5,990 bases of DNA from Clostridia bacterium (GTDB taxonomy: Bacteria; Aerophobota; Aerophobia; Aerophobales; AE-B3A): assembly GCA_030610745.1 (NCBI GenBank), contig JAUWRC010000092.1:1-5990 (forward strand). Reading direction: 5' to 3'. The notes beneath the pieces are model-generated. The model was given only the letters and a program-made list of their open reading frames with translations, was not told where the DNA came from and did no database searches. The position numbers were made by a program, and so were the translations under genes. Numbering within the stretch: position 1 is the stretch's first letter; each line of letters opens with the position of its first letter. Below, piece by piece: positions 1 through 5,948 of the stretch.

Positions 1-273
1 ACTTTCTATTAATTTTATGTTTTTTGCCCCCTCCGCATCAAATATAACCACATGATATAATCCACCTTGCTCATTGAATGTTTCAGCTCTCACCCACCCT
101 AACTGTGAGCTGTATATTGGCTGGCCAACAAAGATTCCCCCTTTATACCTGCCCATCTTAATTAAATCATGGATATACTCATGAGTCAAAGCTCTCTGCA
201 ATCCCCCGGCACCAATGGCCAGTATTTTAACCTTTAAATGGGGCGGTTTTCTGGTTAAAAGTGGTAGACTCAT
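1..273 (-). CDS. Mannitol dehydrogenase-family oxidoreductase, N-terminal part (probable D-fructuronate reductase, UxuB-like); cut by the left window edge
   Basis: The reading frame opens with ATG at 273 and stays open for 91 codons to the window edge, so only the N-terminus is present. An SD-like GGAAGAAGG lies 8 bases before the ATG. After a short basic leader, residues 14-29 form a beta strand followed by GAGGLQRA, which matches the dinucleotide-binding signature of the long-chain mannitol dehydrogenase family (UxaB, UxuB, MtlD; usually GxGNFxRA). Around residues 66-78, NEQGGLYHVVIFD resembles the family's N-terminal segment after the first Rossmann unit. Family members reduce fructuronate to mannonate, tagaturonate to altronate, or fructose-type sugars with NAD(P)H in the cytoplasm. 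I infer fructuronate reductase because a tagaturonate epimerase lies two genes upstream in the same tight cluster, which would make a separate altronate branch unnecessary. Tagaturonate reductase or another polyol dehydrogenase is possible. The start is 4 bases after the preceding stop, so translational coupling is likely. Confidence 0.75.
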   Translation of the reverse strand, partial: MSLPLLTRKPPHLKVKILAIGAGGLQRALTHEYIHDLIKMGRYKGGIFVGQPIYSSQLGWVRAETFNEQGGLYHVVIFDAEGAKNIKLIES

Positions 274-277
274 TTGA

Positions 278-1315
278 TTAACCTTCTTCCATAGTTAGAA
301 GTCTTCCTTGAGGATCAAATCTTTCATACATAGCCTTTCTTAATGGCTGTCTTTCCTTGTAGGATACCTGGTGGCTATAACCTGGCTCTTGCCAGGGCGG
401 TCTGGAAGGAAGAGCTTGATCAAATTCCGCTATAATTGCCTCTTGATAGTCACCGACAAAAGTTCCTCCAAAAAATTTAAGCAGTGCTTCTTTTGCCAAT
501 TTTTTCCATGATTCAGTTTCCCTGCCAGGGATGATAGGATAAAAAAGCGCGCCATTGGCATCGGCTGCTTTTTTGTCTCCCGGGGCATCGCCTATCATTA
601 ATATTTTATCGGAAGGGTATCTCTTCTGAGCAGCTATTCTAATATGCTCTTCTTTCTTACCCATTTCCTGTCCAGCAATAGCGGCTACATAACCGTCTAG
701 ATTGTGCTGCCTCCACTCTCTATCCAGAGCCTCATAAGGTGTTTGAGAAACCACCACAAGATCAGCATTTTGGGAGGCTAATGAAAGACTTTCCCTTATA
801 TAGTCAAAGGGAGGAATATTCTTAATCTTATTAGCTATCGCCAGGTTTACTGCTTTACTCCAGGCCAGGAGTTTGGATAAAGAACTCTCCAAAGAGCTTT
901 TCGCTTTTTTTTGGACATATTCTTCCAGAGTGGGATTACCTAAGGATATATCCTTATATGCCTCAACATAGGCATCTAGTGCAGTTGTTTCTGGAAGCCT
1001 GATTCCTTGCTCTATCATTACTTCTCTTGCCTCCGGTCTTCCCCTTAAGAAACGATAAATATGCTGCAAGGCAATAAATCGATTGCATCCTCGTGTCCTT
1101 GAGAAAAGATTAACAAACTCAGCCACTTCACGAAGATAGGATTCAATACCCCAGAGCTCATAAAATTCCATAATCTTTGGATGGAAAGCTATGCTTTGTT
1201 TGGGATTCATTGAATCAAATACACAGCCATCGGAATCAATGGCCATAAGAAATTCCTTTTTTTGAGAAAAATTTTTCAACTTCTCTATTGCTGCTTTTAA
1301 CTCTTCACTATCCAT
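278..1315 (-). CDS. HAD-superfamily hydrolase (phosphatase-like) of the hexuronate cluster
   Basis: This 345-residue cytoplasmic protein carries the four HAD catalytic motifs. Motif I is DSDGCVFD, with D27 as nucleophile and D29 as acid/base. Motif II is the strand VVVSQT, with S190. A lysine pair at 220-221 (GKK) is a candidate motif III. Motif IV is MIGDAPGD, with D243 and D247 for Mg2+. The long helical stretch between motifs I and II (about residues 45-180) is where a C1-type cap sits, as in phosphoglycolate phosphatase-like enzymes. It is larger than the usual cap, and the protein is longer than the common 210-250 residue phosphatases. About 60 residues follow the core, including a Pro/Trp/Tyr-rich segment near 303-313 that I do not recognise. 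No signal peptide or membrane segment is visible. The gene starts 1 base after the uxaE stop, with a strong SD inside the last uxaE codons. Dephosphorylation of a small phosphorylated metabolite is the family-level expectation. The substrate is unknown; a sugar-acid phosphate is an inference from context only. Confidence 0.88.
   Translation of the reverse strand: MDSEELKAAIEKLKNFSQKKEFLMAIDSDGCVFDSMNPKQSIAFHPKIMEFYELWGIESYLREVAEFVNLFSRTRGCNRFIALQHIYRFLRGRPEAREVMIEQGIRLPETTALDAYVEAYKDISLGNPTLEEYVQKKAKSSLESSLSKLLAWSKAVNLAIANKIKNIPPFDYIRESLSLASQNADLVVVSQTPYEALDREWRQHNLDGYVAAIAGQEMGKKEEHIRIAAQKRYPSDKILMIGDAPGDKKAADANGALFYPIIPGRETESWKKLAKEALLKFFGGTFVGDYQEAIIAEFDQALPSRPPWQEPGYSHQVSYKERQPLRKAMYERFDPQGRLLTMEEG
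282..290 (-). promoter_or_regulatory. Shine-Dalgarno site for the partial reductase gene, inside the HAD gene's last codons
   Basis: On the minus strand GGAAGAAGG covers the last Glu-Glu-Gly codons of the HAD gene. Its AGAAGG core is 8 bases from the ATG at 273. Because the SD is translated as part of the upstream gene and the gap is 4 bases, ribosomes finishing the HAD gene can reinitiate at once. It supports the chosen start. Confidence 0.65.
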
Positions 1316-1316
1316 T

Positions 1317-3020
1317 TTACCTCTCCTTTTTCAAGCCAAAGGTTTCCAGATGCTCTTTTATATGTTCGGCCAGTGTCTCGTAATAATCCTCTGCATTCTC
1401 CCTTAAGACATCTATCATCCTTTTTCCAAATTTATCCAGTAAAACACCATAAGCTACATGAATGACCTGTCTCCAATCATCATTTGTTGTCAGTCCTTCA
1501 ACTATTTCTCTTTGACTCAGCTTTTCCACCTGGGGAACATTGGCCAGATTAGTTGTTAGATGGTAAGTGTGACGATTTTCCTCAAATGTCTCCAAAGCAC
1601 ATTGATGCATCTCCTTGAAAAGGGAAGGATTATGCCTGGCTACAACCTTAACTGCTTCAAGATAGCTTGTTCCAGCAGTTTTCACATGAAACATTCCTTT
1701 TGTGTATTTACTGATTATGGGATAAGCGGTAAACTTGTCGCTGCCTGAATGAATAGATAATTTATAGAGACCTATTTTTCTGGCAATCAAAGCATGGTCT
1801 CTAACGCTCTCTTCGAATTTTTTTAGATGATTAAGCGAAGGCTTTTTTCCATCATTGGTTCTAATATCTACGGCTTTTTCAAAACCCGCATCAAATCTTG
1901 GCGCCAGACTGGTCAATTTCACTTTCGCCTCATTTAATTCTCTAGCAATTAAATAATGAGCGAGGGGAGTTGTGGGGATGCTAGTTTCGTCAACGGACAT
2001 TTCAAAATCAAAATTATCACTACCTTTATGTTGGGCAATAATACGATAAGCATCAATGGTAAACCTTATTGCCTCTAGGTACTCTACGGCAATCCGCATT
2101 ATCTGTTCCTGGTCATACCTAATCTGCAACCTACGGGTTTCACCAACTAATTCTTCTCTGAGGGAAAGATATTTTTTAAGAAAATCCTCAGCTTCTTTCC
2201 CTGTCCTGAATAACTTTTCCCATTCTCTTTTTAGCTTTTCTTTTTCCATATTGAGGGCAGCATCATTGATATAGCTAGAGGGATCAATGGTAAACATAGT
2301 AAATCCCGCATCCACAGCCGGAGCTATGCTGGCTAAATCCATTAAGTGGGCAGCATCTGCACCCCACCTGCCTTTGTATCCCTCTTGAAAAACTCCCCAT
2401 GTAACATCGTCAAGAACCTGGTGAAATGTTCTTTTCGTTCGAGCATTTTCTCTAACCGACTGTTGAGCAAAAAATGCAGCCACATTATAATCCTTGAGCG
2501 CCCTGATATGGCCTGGGGTAGCACTCACCTTTCCCCCTATTCTATCTCCGGTACCGAAAGCAGGCTCAGTACCTAAAACAGTGGGCGCTGTATAGCTAAA
2601 AATTTCCCTCATAACCAGAGCATTTTCATGCCTCAGAGAACAAATTTTGACCCTAAAACCATCTAAATTTAAGATTTTATCAGCTACAAATCCATCATCA
2701 CTATCTTTTCTGAGAGTAAACCCCGTTAGAGAATTTGGACGGAGCTTTATCCTGTTAGGGGTAAAATCTCTAATAGGGTGCACAGATGAAGCCTTTTCTA
2801 AAGAGATAAGAGAAACCAGCTTTTTTTCCTTTTCTCTCTCTATGAGGAAATAAACCTTTCCTTGCCAGATGTCCAGGGAATTATGATAAAGATAAAAATT
2901 TAGATACAGCGAGGAAACTTTTTCTTTAACTGCTTTTCTTTGAACATCTGTTATTTCAGAAGAGTTAAAAATTCCTTCCCTTTGTATAATTTTAGCTAAA
3001 TGATTGATTCCCTCTAGCAT
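1317..3020 (-). CDS. uxaE: Tagaturonate/fructuronate epimerase (UxaE family)
   Basis: The 567-residue protein matches the UxaE family, first characterised in Thermotoga maritima. UxaE interconverts D-tagaturonate and D-fructuronate (tagaturonate epimerase, EC 5.1.2.7) and so joins the galacturonate and glucuronate routes. Visible landmarks are FGTGDRIG (155-162) and ATPGH (167-171), then a long conserved block at 205-227 with DVTWGVFQEGY and KGRWGADAAH. FTIDPSSYI follows at 243-251, and the acidic strand FEMSVDET at 339-346. Next come LAPRFDAGFEKAVD (372-385), IHSGSDKFTAYP (423-434), FHVKTAGTSYLEA (444-456) and NRHTYHLTTN (482-491). The Asp, Glu and His residues in these strands are the likely metal and catalytic ligands of a TIM-barrel-like epimerase, but I cannot assign them individually. 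The first 145 or so residues lack motifs I recognise, and the protein seems longer than the Thermotoga enzyme as I remember it (about 480). An AAGGGG SD lies just upstream of the start. No signal peptide is seen. It heads a tight three-gene run and follows a probable KDG kinase. Confidence 0.9.
   Translation of the reverse strand: MLEGINHLAKIIQREGIFNSSEITDVQRKAVKEKVSSLYLNFYLYHNSLDIWQGKVYFLIEREKEKKLVSLISLEKASSVHPIRDFTPNRIKLRPNSLTGFTLRKDSDDGFVADKILNLDGFRVKICSLRHENALVMREIFSYTAPTVLGTEPAFGTGDRIGGKVSATPGHIRALKDYNVAAFFAQQSVRENARTKRTFHQVLDDVTWGVFQEGYKGRWGADAAHLMDLASIAPAVDAGFTMFTIDPSSYINDAALNMEKEKLKREWEKLFRTGKEAEDFLKKYLSLREELVGETRRLQIRYDQEQIMRIAVEYLEAIRFTIDAYRIIAQHKGSDNFDFEMSVDETSIPTTPLAHYLIARELNEAKVKLTSLAPRFDAGFEKAVDIRTNDGKKPSLNHLKKFEESVRDHALIARKIGLYKLSIHSGSDKFTAYPIISKYTKGMFHVKTAGTSYLEAVKVVARHNPSLFKEMHQCALETFEENRHTYHLTTNLANVPQVEKLSQREIVEGLTTNDDWRQVIHVAYGVLLDKFGKRMIDVLRENAEDYYETLAEHIKEHLETFGLKKER
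1320..1328 (-). promoter_or_regulatory. Shine-Dalgarno site for the HAD gene, overlapping the uxaE stop region
   Basis: AAGGAGAGG on the minus strand encodes the last Lys-Glu-Arg codons of UxaE and lies directly before its TAA stop. The AAGGAG core is 7 bases from the HAD ATG at 1315. This near-perfect SD fixes the HAD start and implies translational coupling with uxaE. Confidence 0.75.
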
Positions 3021-3034
3021 AATTTCCCCTTTCC

Positions 3035-3060
3035 AGTTGTAAGTTGTAAGCGGTAAGTAG
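3035..3060. repeat. Heptamer tandem repeat upstream of uxaE
   Basis: Plus-strand units read AGTTGTA, AGTTGTA, AGCGGTA and a partial AGTAG: two exact 7-base copies, one with two changes, then a fragment. On the coding strand this is an ACTTACA-type repeat ending a few bases before the uxaE SD, so it lies in the probable leader or 5' untranslated region. No function can be read from it. Copy-number slippage here could alter spacing to upstream signals. The rest of the 125-bp gap between kdgK and uxaE shows only short weak palindromes and no convincing promoter or terminator. Confidence 0.6.
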
Positions 3061-3145
3061 CCCTCGGTTTATCCGATTTATTTTCGTACATCTTACTTCG
3101 TTATTCTCTTTTCTTTTTTTCAAGCAACGAGCGACGAATTTCGAT

Positions 3146-4264
3146 TCAACGGGCAGCTCTGGCCACCCCTCCTTTTTGAGCTCGTTCTATCTCCCTGATT
3201 ACTTCAGGGAGGGTAGCCATACTGGTATCACCAGGAGTAGTTCCTGCCAGAGCACCATGGGCGGCTGCAAACTCAACAGCCTCTTGAGGATCCTTACCGC
3301 TCAGAATAGCATAGATAAACCCTGAGGCAAAACTATCCCCCATACCTACACGGTCATAAACTTCCAAATCTCTCCTTGGGGTTGCCTCATAGAATTCTCT
3401 CCCCATATAAACGATGCCTCCCCAATCATTTATTAAAGCAGTTTTTGCGTTTCTTAAAGAAGTTACCACAGCTTTGAAGTTAGGATACTTTCTTGTTACC
3501 TCTTTGGCCATTTCTCGAAAACCTTGTGTTTGAGTAATATCCATTTTCCTGCTGATATCCATTCCTTTTACCTCATAGCCCAATGCCGCTGAGAAGTCTT
3601 CTTCATTACCCATCATCACATCAACCAAAGGAGCGATTCTCTGGTTGACTTCTCTTGCTCTTTTCTGCCCTCCTATGGCTTTCCAGAGCGAGGCTCGATA
3701 ATTAAGGTCATAGGAAATTATGGTACCTGCCTTCTTAGCAGCTTGCATAGCCTCAATGATCACCTGGAGTGTTGTCCCCGAAAGAGCGGCATAAATACCA
3801 CCAGTATGAAACCATTGAGCTCCTTTTTCTTTGAATATTTTATCCCAGTCAATATCTCCTCTTTTTAATTGGGAAGCTGGAGTATGGCCCCGGTCATATT
3901 CTGTCTTAGCACCCCTTACCCCATAGCCTTTTTCTGTCCAGTTTAATCCCAGATGGGCTTTCCTTCCCACGCCATCAAAAGGAGCCCACACTACATAACC
4001 CAAATCAAGACCACCTTGCATCATTAAATCCTCACATAAATGCCCTGTTTCACAATCAGGAAGTGCTGTTACTACAGCCGTATTTAGCCCAAATACCTTT
4101 TTAAGAGCTCGGGTTACATTATATTCTCCACCCCCTTCTGAAGCAGTAAAAGTTCTTGCTGTTCTCACTCTTCCCTCATTGGGGTTCAATCTAACCATAA
4201 CCTCTCCCAATGAGACTGCTGCATACTTGCAATCTTGGCTGGATCTAATGCGTAATTCAGTCAT
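3146..4264 (-). CDS. kdgK: PfkB-family sugar kinase, probable 2-keto-3-deoxygluconate kinase
   Basis: The protein has 372 residues, slightly above the usual 310-345 of KDG kinases, with a short extra N-terminus before the first strand (AAVSLGEVMVRLNP, 15-28). PfkB signature 1 appears as GGGEYNVTRAL (44-54). Signature 2 appears as DRVGMGDSFASGFIY (304-318), with the anion hole GMGD and D310 as catalytic base. The core strands ISYDLNYRASLW and MGNEEDF are typical of the KDG-kinase/sugar-kinase branch. The expected reaction is ATP-dependent phosphorylation of 2-keto-3-deoxy-D-gluconate to KDPG in the cytoplasm, the step before KDPG aldolase. The variant DRVGxGD, rather than the DTVGAGD common in ribokinases, fits this branch as I know it. 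An SD GAGGAG lies 7 bases before the ATG. The gene sits between gnd and uxaE, which suits hexuronate breakdown. A kinase for another keto-sugar acid is the main alternative; the PfkB fold is certain, the substrate inferred. Confidence 0.85.
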   Translation of the reverse strand: MTELRIRSSQDCKYAAVSLGEVMVRLNPNEGRVRTARTFTASEGGGEYNVTRALKKVFGLNTAVVTALPDCETGHLCEDLMMQGGLDLGYVVWAPFDGVGRKAHLGLNWTEKGYGVRGAKTEYDRGHTPASQLKRGDIDWDKIFKEKGAQWFHTGGIYAALSGTTLQVIIEAMQAAKKAGTIISYDLNYRASLWKAIGGQKRAREVNQRIAPLVDVMMGNEEDFSAALGYEVKGMDISRKMDITQTQGFREMAKEVTRKYPNFKAVVTSLRNAKTALINDWGGIVYMGREFYEATPRRDLEVYDRVGMGDSFASGFIYAILSGKDPQEAVEFAAAHGALAGTTPGDTSMATLPEVIREIERAQKGGVARAAR

Positions 4265-4297
4265 TCTTTTGCTCCTCTTGTTTATTATTCATATTTT

Positions 4298-4374
4298 ACC
4301 GCAGAGCACGCAGAGAACGCTGAGAATCAGAAAAATTTTTAATTCATCTCTGCGTACTCTGCTATCTTTGCGGT
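4298..4374. repeat. Imperfect 28-bp inverted repeat with an internal 9-bp period, between gnd and kdgK
   Basis: The arms are 4298-4325 and 4347-4374, separated by a 21-base AT-rich loop that contains AAAAATTTTT. By hand alignment 22 of 28 positions pair. Each arm is built of degenerate 9-mers (ACCGCAGAG, CACGCAGAG, AACGCTGAG on the left), so the element is a tandem repeat folded on itself. It starts 7 bases after the gnd stop and nearly fills the 116-bp gap. Repeats of this CGCAGAG type are, from memory, scattered between genes in many environmental genomes. In RNA it would form a long stem-loop between gnd and kdgK. There is no following U-run, so it is not a standard intrinsic terminator. 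Confidence 0.8.
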
Positions 4375-4380
4375 GAACAG

Positions 4381-5814
4381 TTAATCCATTCTTATCTCTG
4401 GACGATCTTTAACCATCCATTCGGTATGAAATATGCCTTCTTTGTCTATTCTTCGATAAGTATGCGCTCCAAAATAATCTCTTTGTGCTTGAATAAGATT
4501 GGCTGGCAGCCGGGCAGTTCTATAACTGTCAAAGTAAGTCAGAGCTGAGGTAAAACCAGGTACAGGTATACCCAGCTCGGTTGCTACAATGACAACTTTG
4601 CGCCACTTATCCTGAGCTTTTTCAACCACTTCTTTAAAGTAAGGGTCTAATAATAGATTAGATAAGTTCGGCTCTCGCTGGAAAGCCTCATTAATCTTGT
4701 GAAGGAATTTAGCCCGAATGATACAGCCGCCTCTCCAGATCATACTAATCCTGCCCAGGTCAAGATGCCAGCTATATTCCCTGGCCGCTTCCCTCATTAG
4801 AGAAAAACCCTGAGCATAAGAGCAGATTTTGGCTGCATATAGAGCCTGTTTAATCGCTTCCAGCAAATCCTCTTTATTACCCTGGTATTTTTCATGGGGA
4901 CCCTTAATCACTTTCGCTGCCCCGACTCGCTCTCCCTTGATGGCTGAAATACATCGGGCAAATACAGCTTCAGCAATAGTTGATGCAGGTACTCCTAAAT
5001 CCAGTGCTGATTGGCTGGCCCATTTACCAGTACCTTTTTGAGCTGCTTCATCAAGAACCATTTCCACTAAAGGATTCCCTGTAGCATCTATTTTAGTGAA
5101 GATGTCAGCAGTAATTTCAATCAAATATGAATTTAGTTTACCTTGATTCCACCGGGCAAAAGTTCCTCCTAGCTCTTTAGCACCCATTCCTAAAACATTC
5201 CTCATCAAACTATATGCCTCAGAAATAAGCTGTATATCACCGTACTCAATACCATTATGAATCATTTTGACATAGTGGCCAGCACCGTCAGAGCCAATAT
5301 AAGCAGAGCAGGGAACACCATCAACCTGGGCAGCTATCCTGGAAAAGATTGGTTCTACTAACTTGTAAGCCCCCAGTTGACCGCCTAGCATAATAGAAGG
5401 ACCCTTTAAGGCTCCTTCTTCACCTCCGCTGACTCCGGTACCGATATAGAGAACACTCTTTTCAGCAAGATATCTACTGCGCCGTATAGTATCTTTGAAA
5501 AATGAATTACCTGCATCAATAATTAAATCACCGCCTTTTAGATAGGGCAGAAGTTTATCAATAAAGTCATCTACCGGCTTACCCGCTTTGACCATTAGTA
5601 TTATTTTCCTGGGGGTCTCCAGGGCATCAACTAATTCCTCTATAGTGTGAGTTCCTACTATATTTTTTCCCCTGGCCTCTTCGGTTAGAAATTCATCCAC
5701 TCTTTCCACGGTTCTATTAAAAACTGCTACTGAATACCGGTGCCTTTCTATATTGAGGACTAAATTCTTACCCATCACCGCTAAACCTATGAGTCCTAGG
5801 TCACACTTTCTCAT
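4381..5814 (-). CDS. gnd: 6-phosphogluconate dehydrogenase, decarboxylating, NADP-type
   Basis: At 477 residues this is full length for the long-form (dimeric) enzyme that converts 6-phosphogluconate and NADP+ to ribulose 5-phosphate, CO2 and NADPH in the cytosol. The N-terminal Rossmann fingerprint is GLIGLAVMGKNL (7-18). N33-R34-T35 follows the second strand, the pattern that in characterised enzymes binds the NADP 2'-phosphate. The substrate loop GVSGGEEGA is at 127-135. The catalytic helix KMIHNGIEYGD starts at K183 and keeps K183, H186, N187 and E190, the same numbering as the well-studied sheep enzyme (K183 base, E190 acid). The all-helical domain contains GTGKWASQSALDLGVP, and the C-terminal tail has RDYFGAHTYRR with R445 and H451, which reach the partner subunit's active site. 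No key residue is missing. An SD GGGAGAG lies just before the ATG. It is upstream of a KDG kinase and uxaE. A gnd gene next to uxaE also occurs in Thermotoga as I recall. Confidence 0.97.
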   Translation of the reverse strand: MRKCDLGLIGLAVMGKNLVLNIERHRYSVAVFNRTVERVDEFLTEEARGKNIVGTHTIEELVDALETPRKIILMVKAGKPVDDFIDKLLPYLKGGDLIIDAGNSFFKDTIRRSRYLAEKSVLYIGTGVSGGEEGALKGPSIMLGGQLGAYKLVEPIFSRIAAQVDGVPCSAYIGSDGAGHYVKMIHNGIEYGDIQLISEAYSLMRNVLGMGAKELGGTFARWNQGKLNSYLIEITADIFTKIDATGNPLVEMVLDEAAQKGTGKWASQSALDLGVPASTIAEAVFARCISAIKGERVGAAKVIKGPHEKYQGNKEDLLEAIKQALYAAKICSYAQGFSLMREAAREYSWHLDLGRISMIWRGGCIIRAKFLHKINEAFQREPNLSNLLLDPYFKEVVEKAQDKWRKVVIVATELGIPVPGFTSALTYFDSYRTARLPANLIQAQRDYFGAHTYRRIDKEGIFHTEWMVKDRPEIRMD

Positions 5815-5832
5815 CTTAAACTCTCCCTTCTT

Positions 5833-5938
5833 ATAAAATAGGGACAGCGACCATTTTTTAATTAGTATCTGGCTACCTTCAAGTCATTTAATTGGAGGTA
5901 ACCGAAAAAGAGTATTTTGATTTTTGTCCCTATTTTAT
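5833..5938. repeat. 106-bp nested inverted-repeat element (MITE/REP-like) upstream of gnd
   Basis: Perfect 14-base terminal inverted repeats, ATAAAATAGGGACA at 5833-5846 and its complement at 5925-5938, bound the element. A second inverted repeat is nested on almost the same centre: GGCTACCTTCAA (5871-5882) against TTGGAGGTAACC (5892-5903), pairing at 10 of 12 positions around a 9-base loop. There is no transposase frame inside and no clear target-site duplication. The GGGACAGCGACCATTTTT-type end is, from memory, common in intergenic repeats near REP-associated transposases in environmental bacteria. The left end is about 10 bases from the gnd SD, so the element occupies the 5' leader or promoter region. 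I found no convincing sigma70 promoter in 5815-5990. Confidence 0.65.
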
Positions 5939-5948
5939 CTATTTTATC
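5931..5948. repeat. Exact 9-bp direct duplication at the outer edge of the nested repeat element
   Basis: TATTTTATC occurs twice in a row (5931-5939 and 5940-5948). The first copy overlaps the terminal inverted repeat of the element, and the second extends outside it. It could be slippage or an insertion scar. No matching copy is seen at the other end of the element, so it is not a simple target-site duplication. Confidence 0.5.

Noticed and set aside
1560..2853. Plus-strand and alternate-frame open frames of 60-76 codons inside uxaE
   Set aside because: They lie opposite or out of frame with strongly conserved UxaE coding sequence, have no SD or family resemblance, and read as low-complexity antisense peptides.
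3061..3145. Small palindromes (TCGG-loop-CCGA and CGAAATTCG) in the kdgK-uxaE gap as operators or a terminator
   Set aside because: The stems are only 4 bp, easily expected by chance, and no matching copies occur upstream of gnd or kdgK.
4298..4374. Intrinsic terminator after gnd
   Set aside because: The stem is strong, but neither arm is followed by a run of T on the transcribed strand. The structure is better explained as a folded tandem repeat.
4179..4376. Plus-strand 65-codon frame across the kdgK start and the inverted repeat
   Set aside because: It overlaps the conserved N-terminus of kdgK and translates the repeat itself. The hydrophobic run (VILLLLLFIIHIL) comes from the antisense of the SD and AT-rich leader, not from a credible membrane protein.
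4829..5041. Plus-strand 70-codon frame inside gnd
   Set aside because: It is the antisense of highly conserved 6-phosphogluconate dehydrogenase sequence, with no independent start signal or recognisable product.
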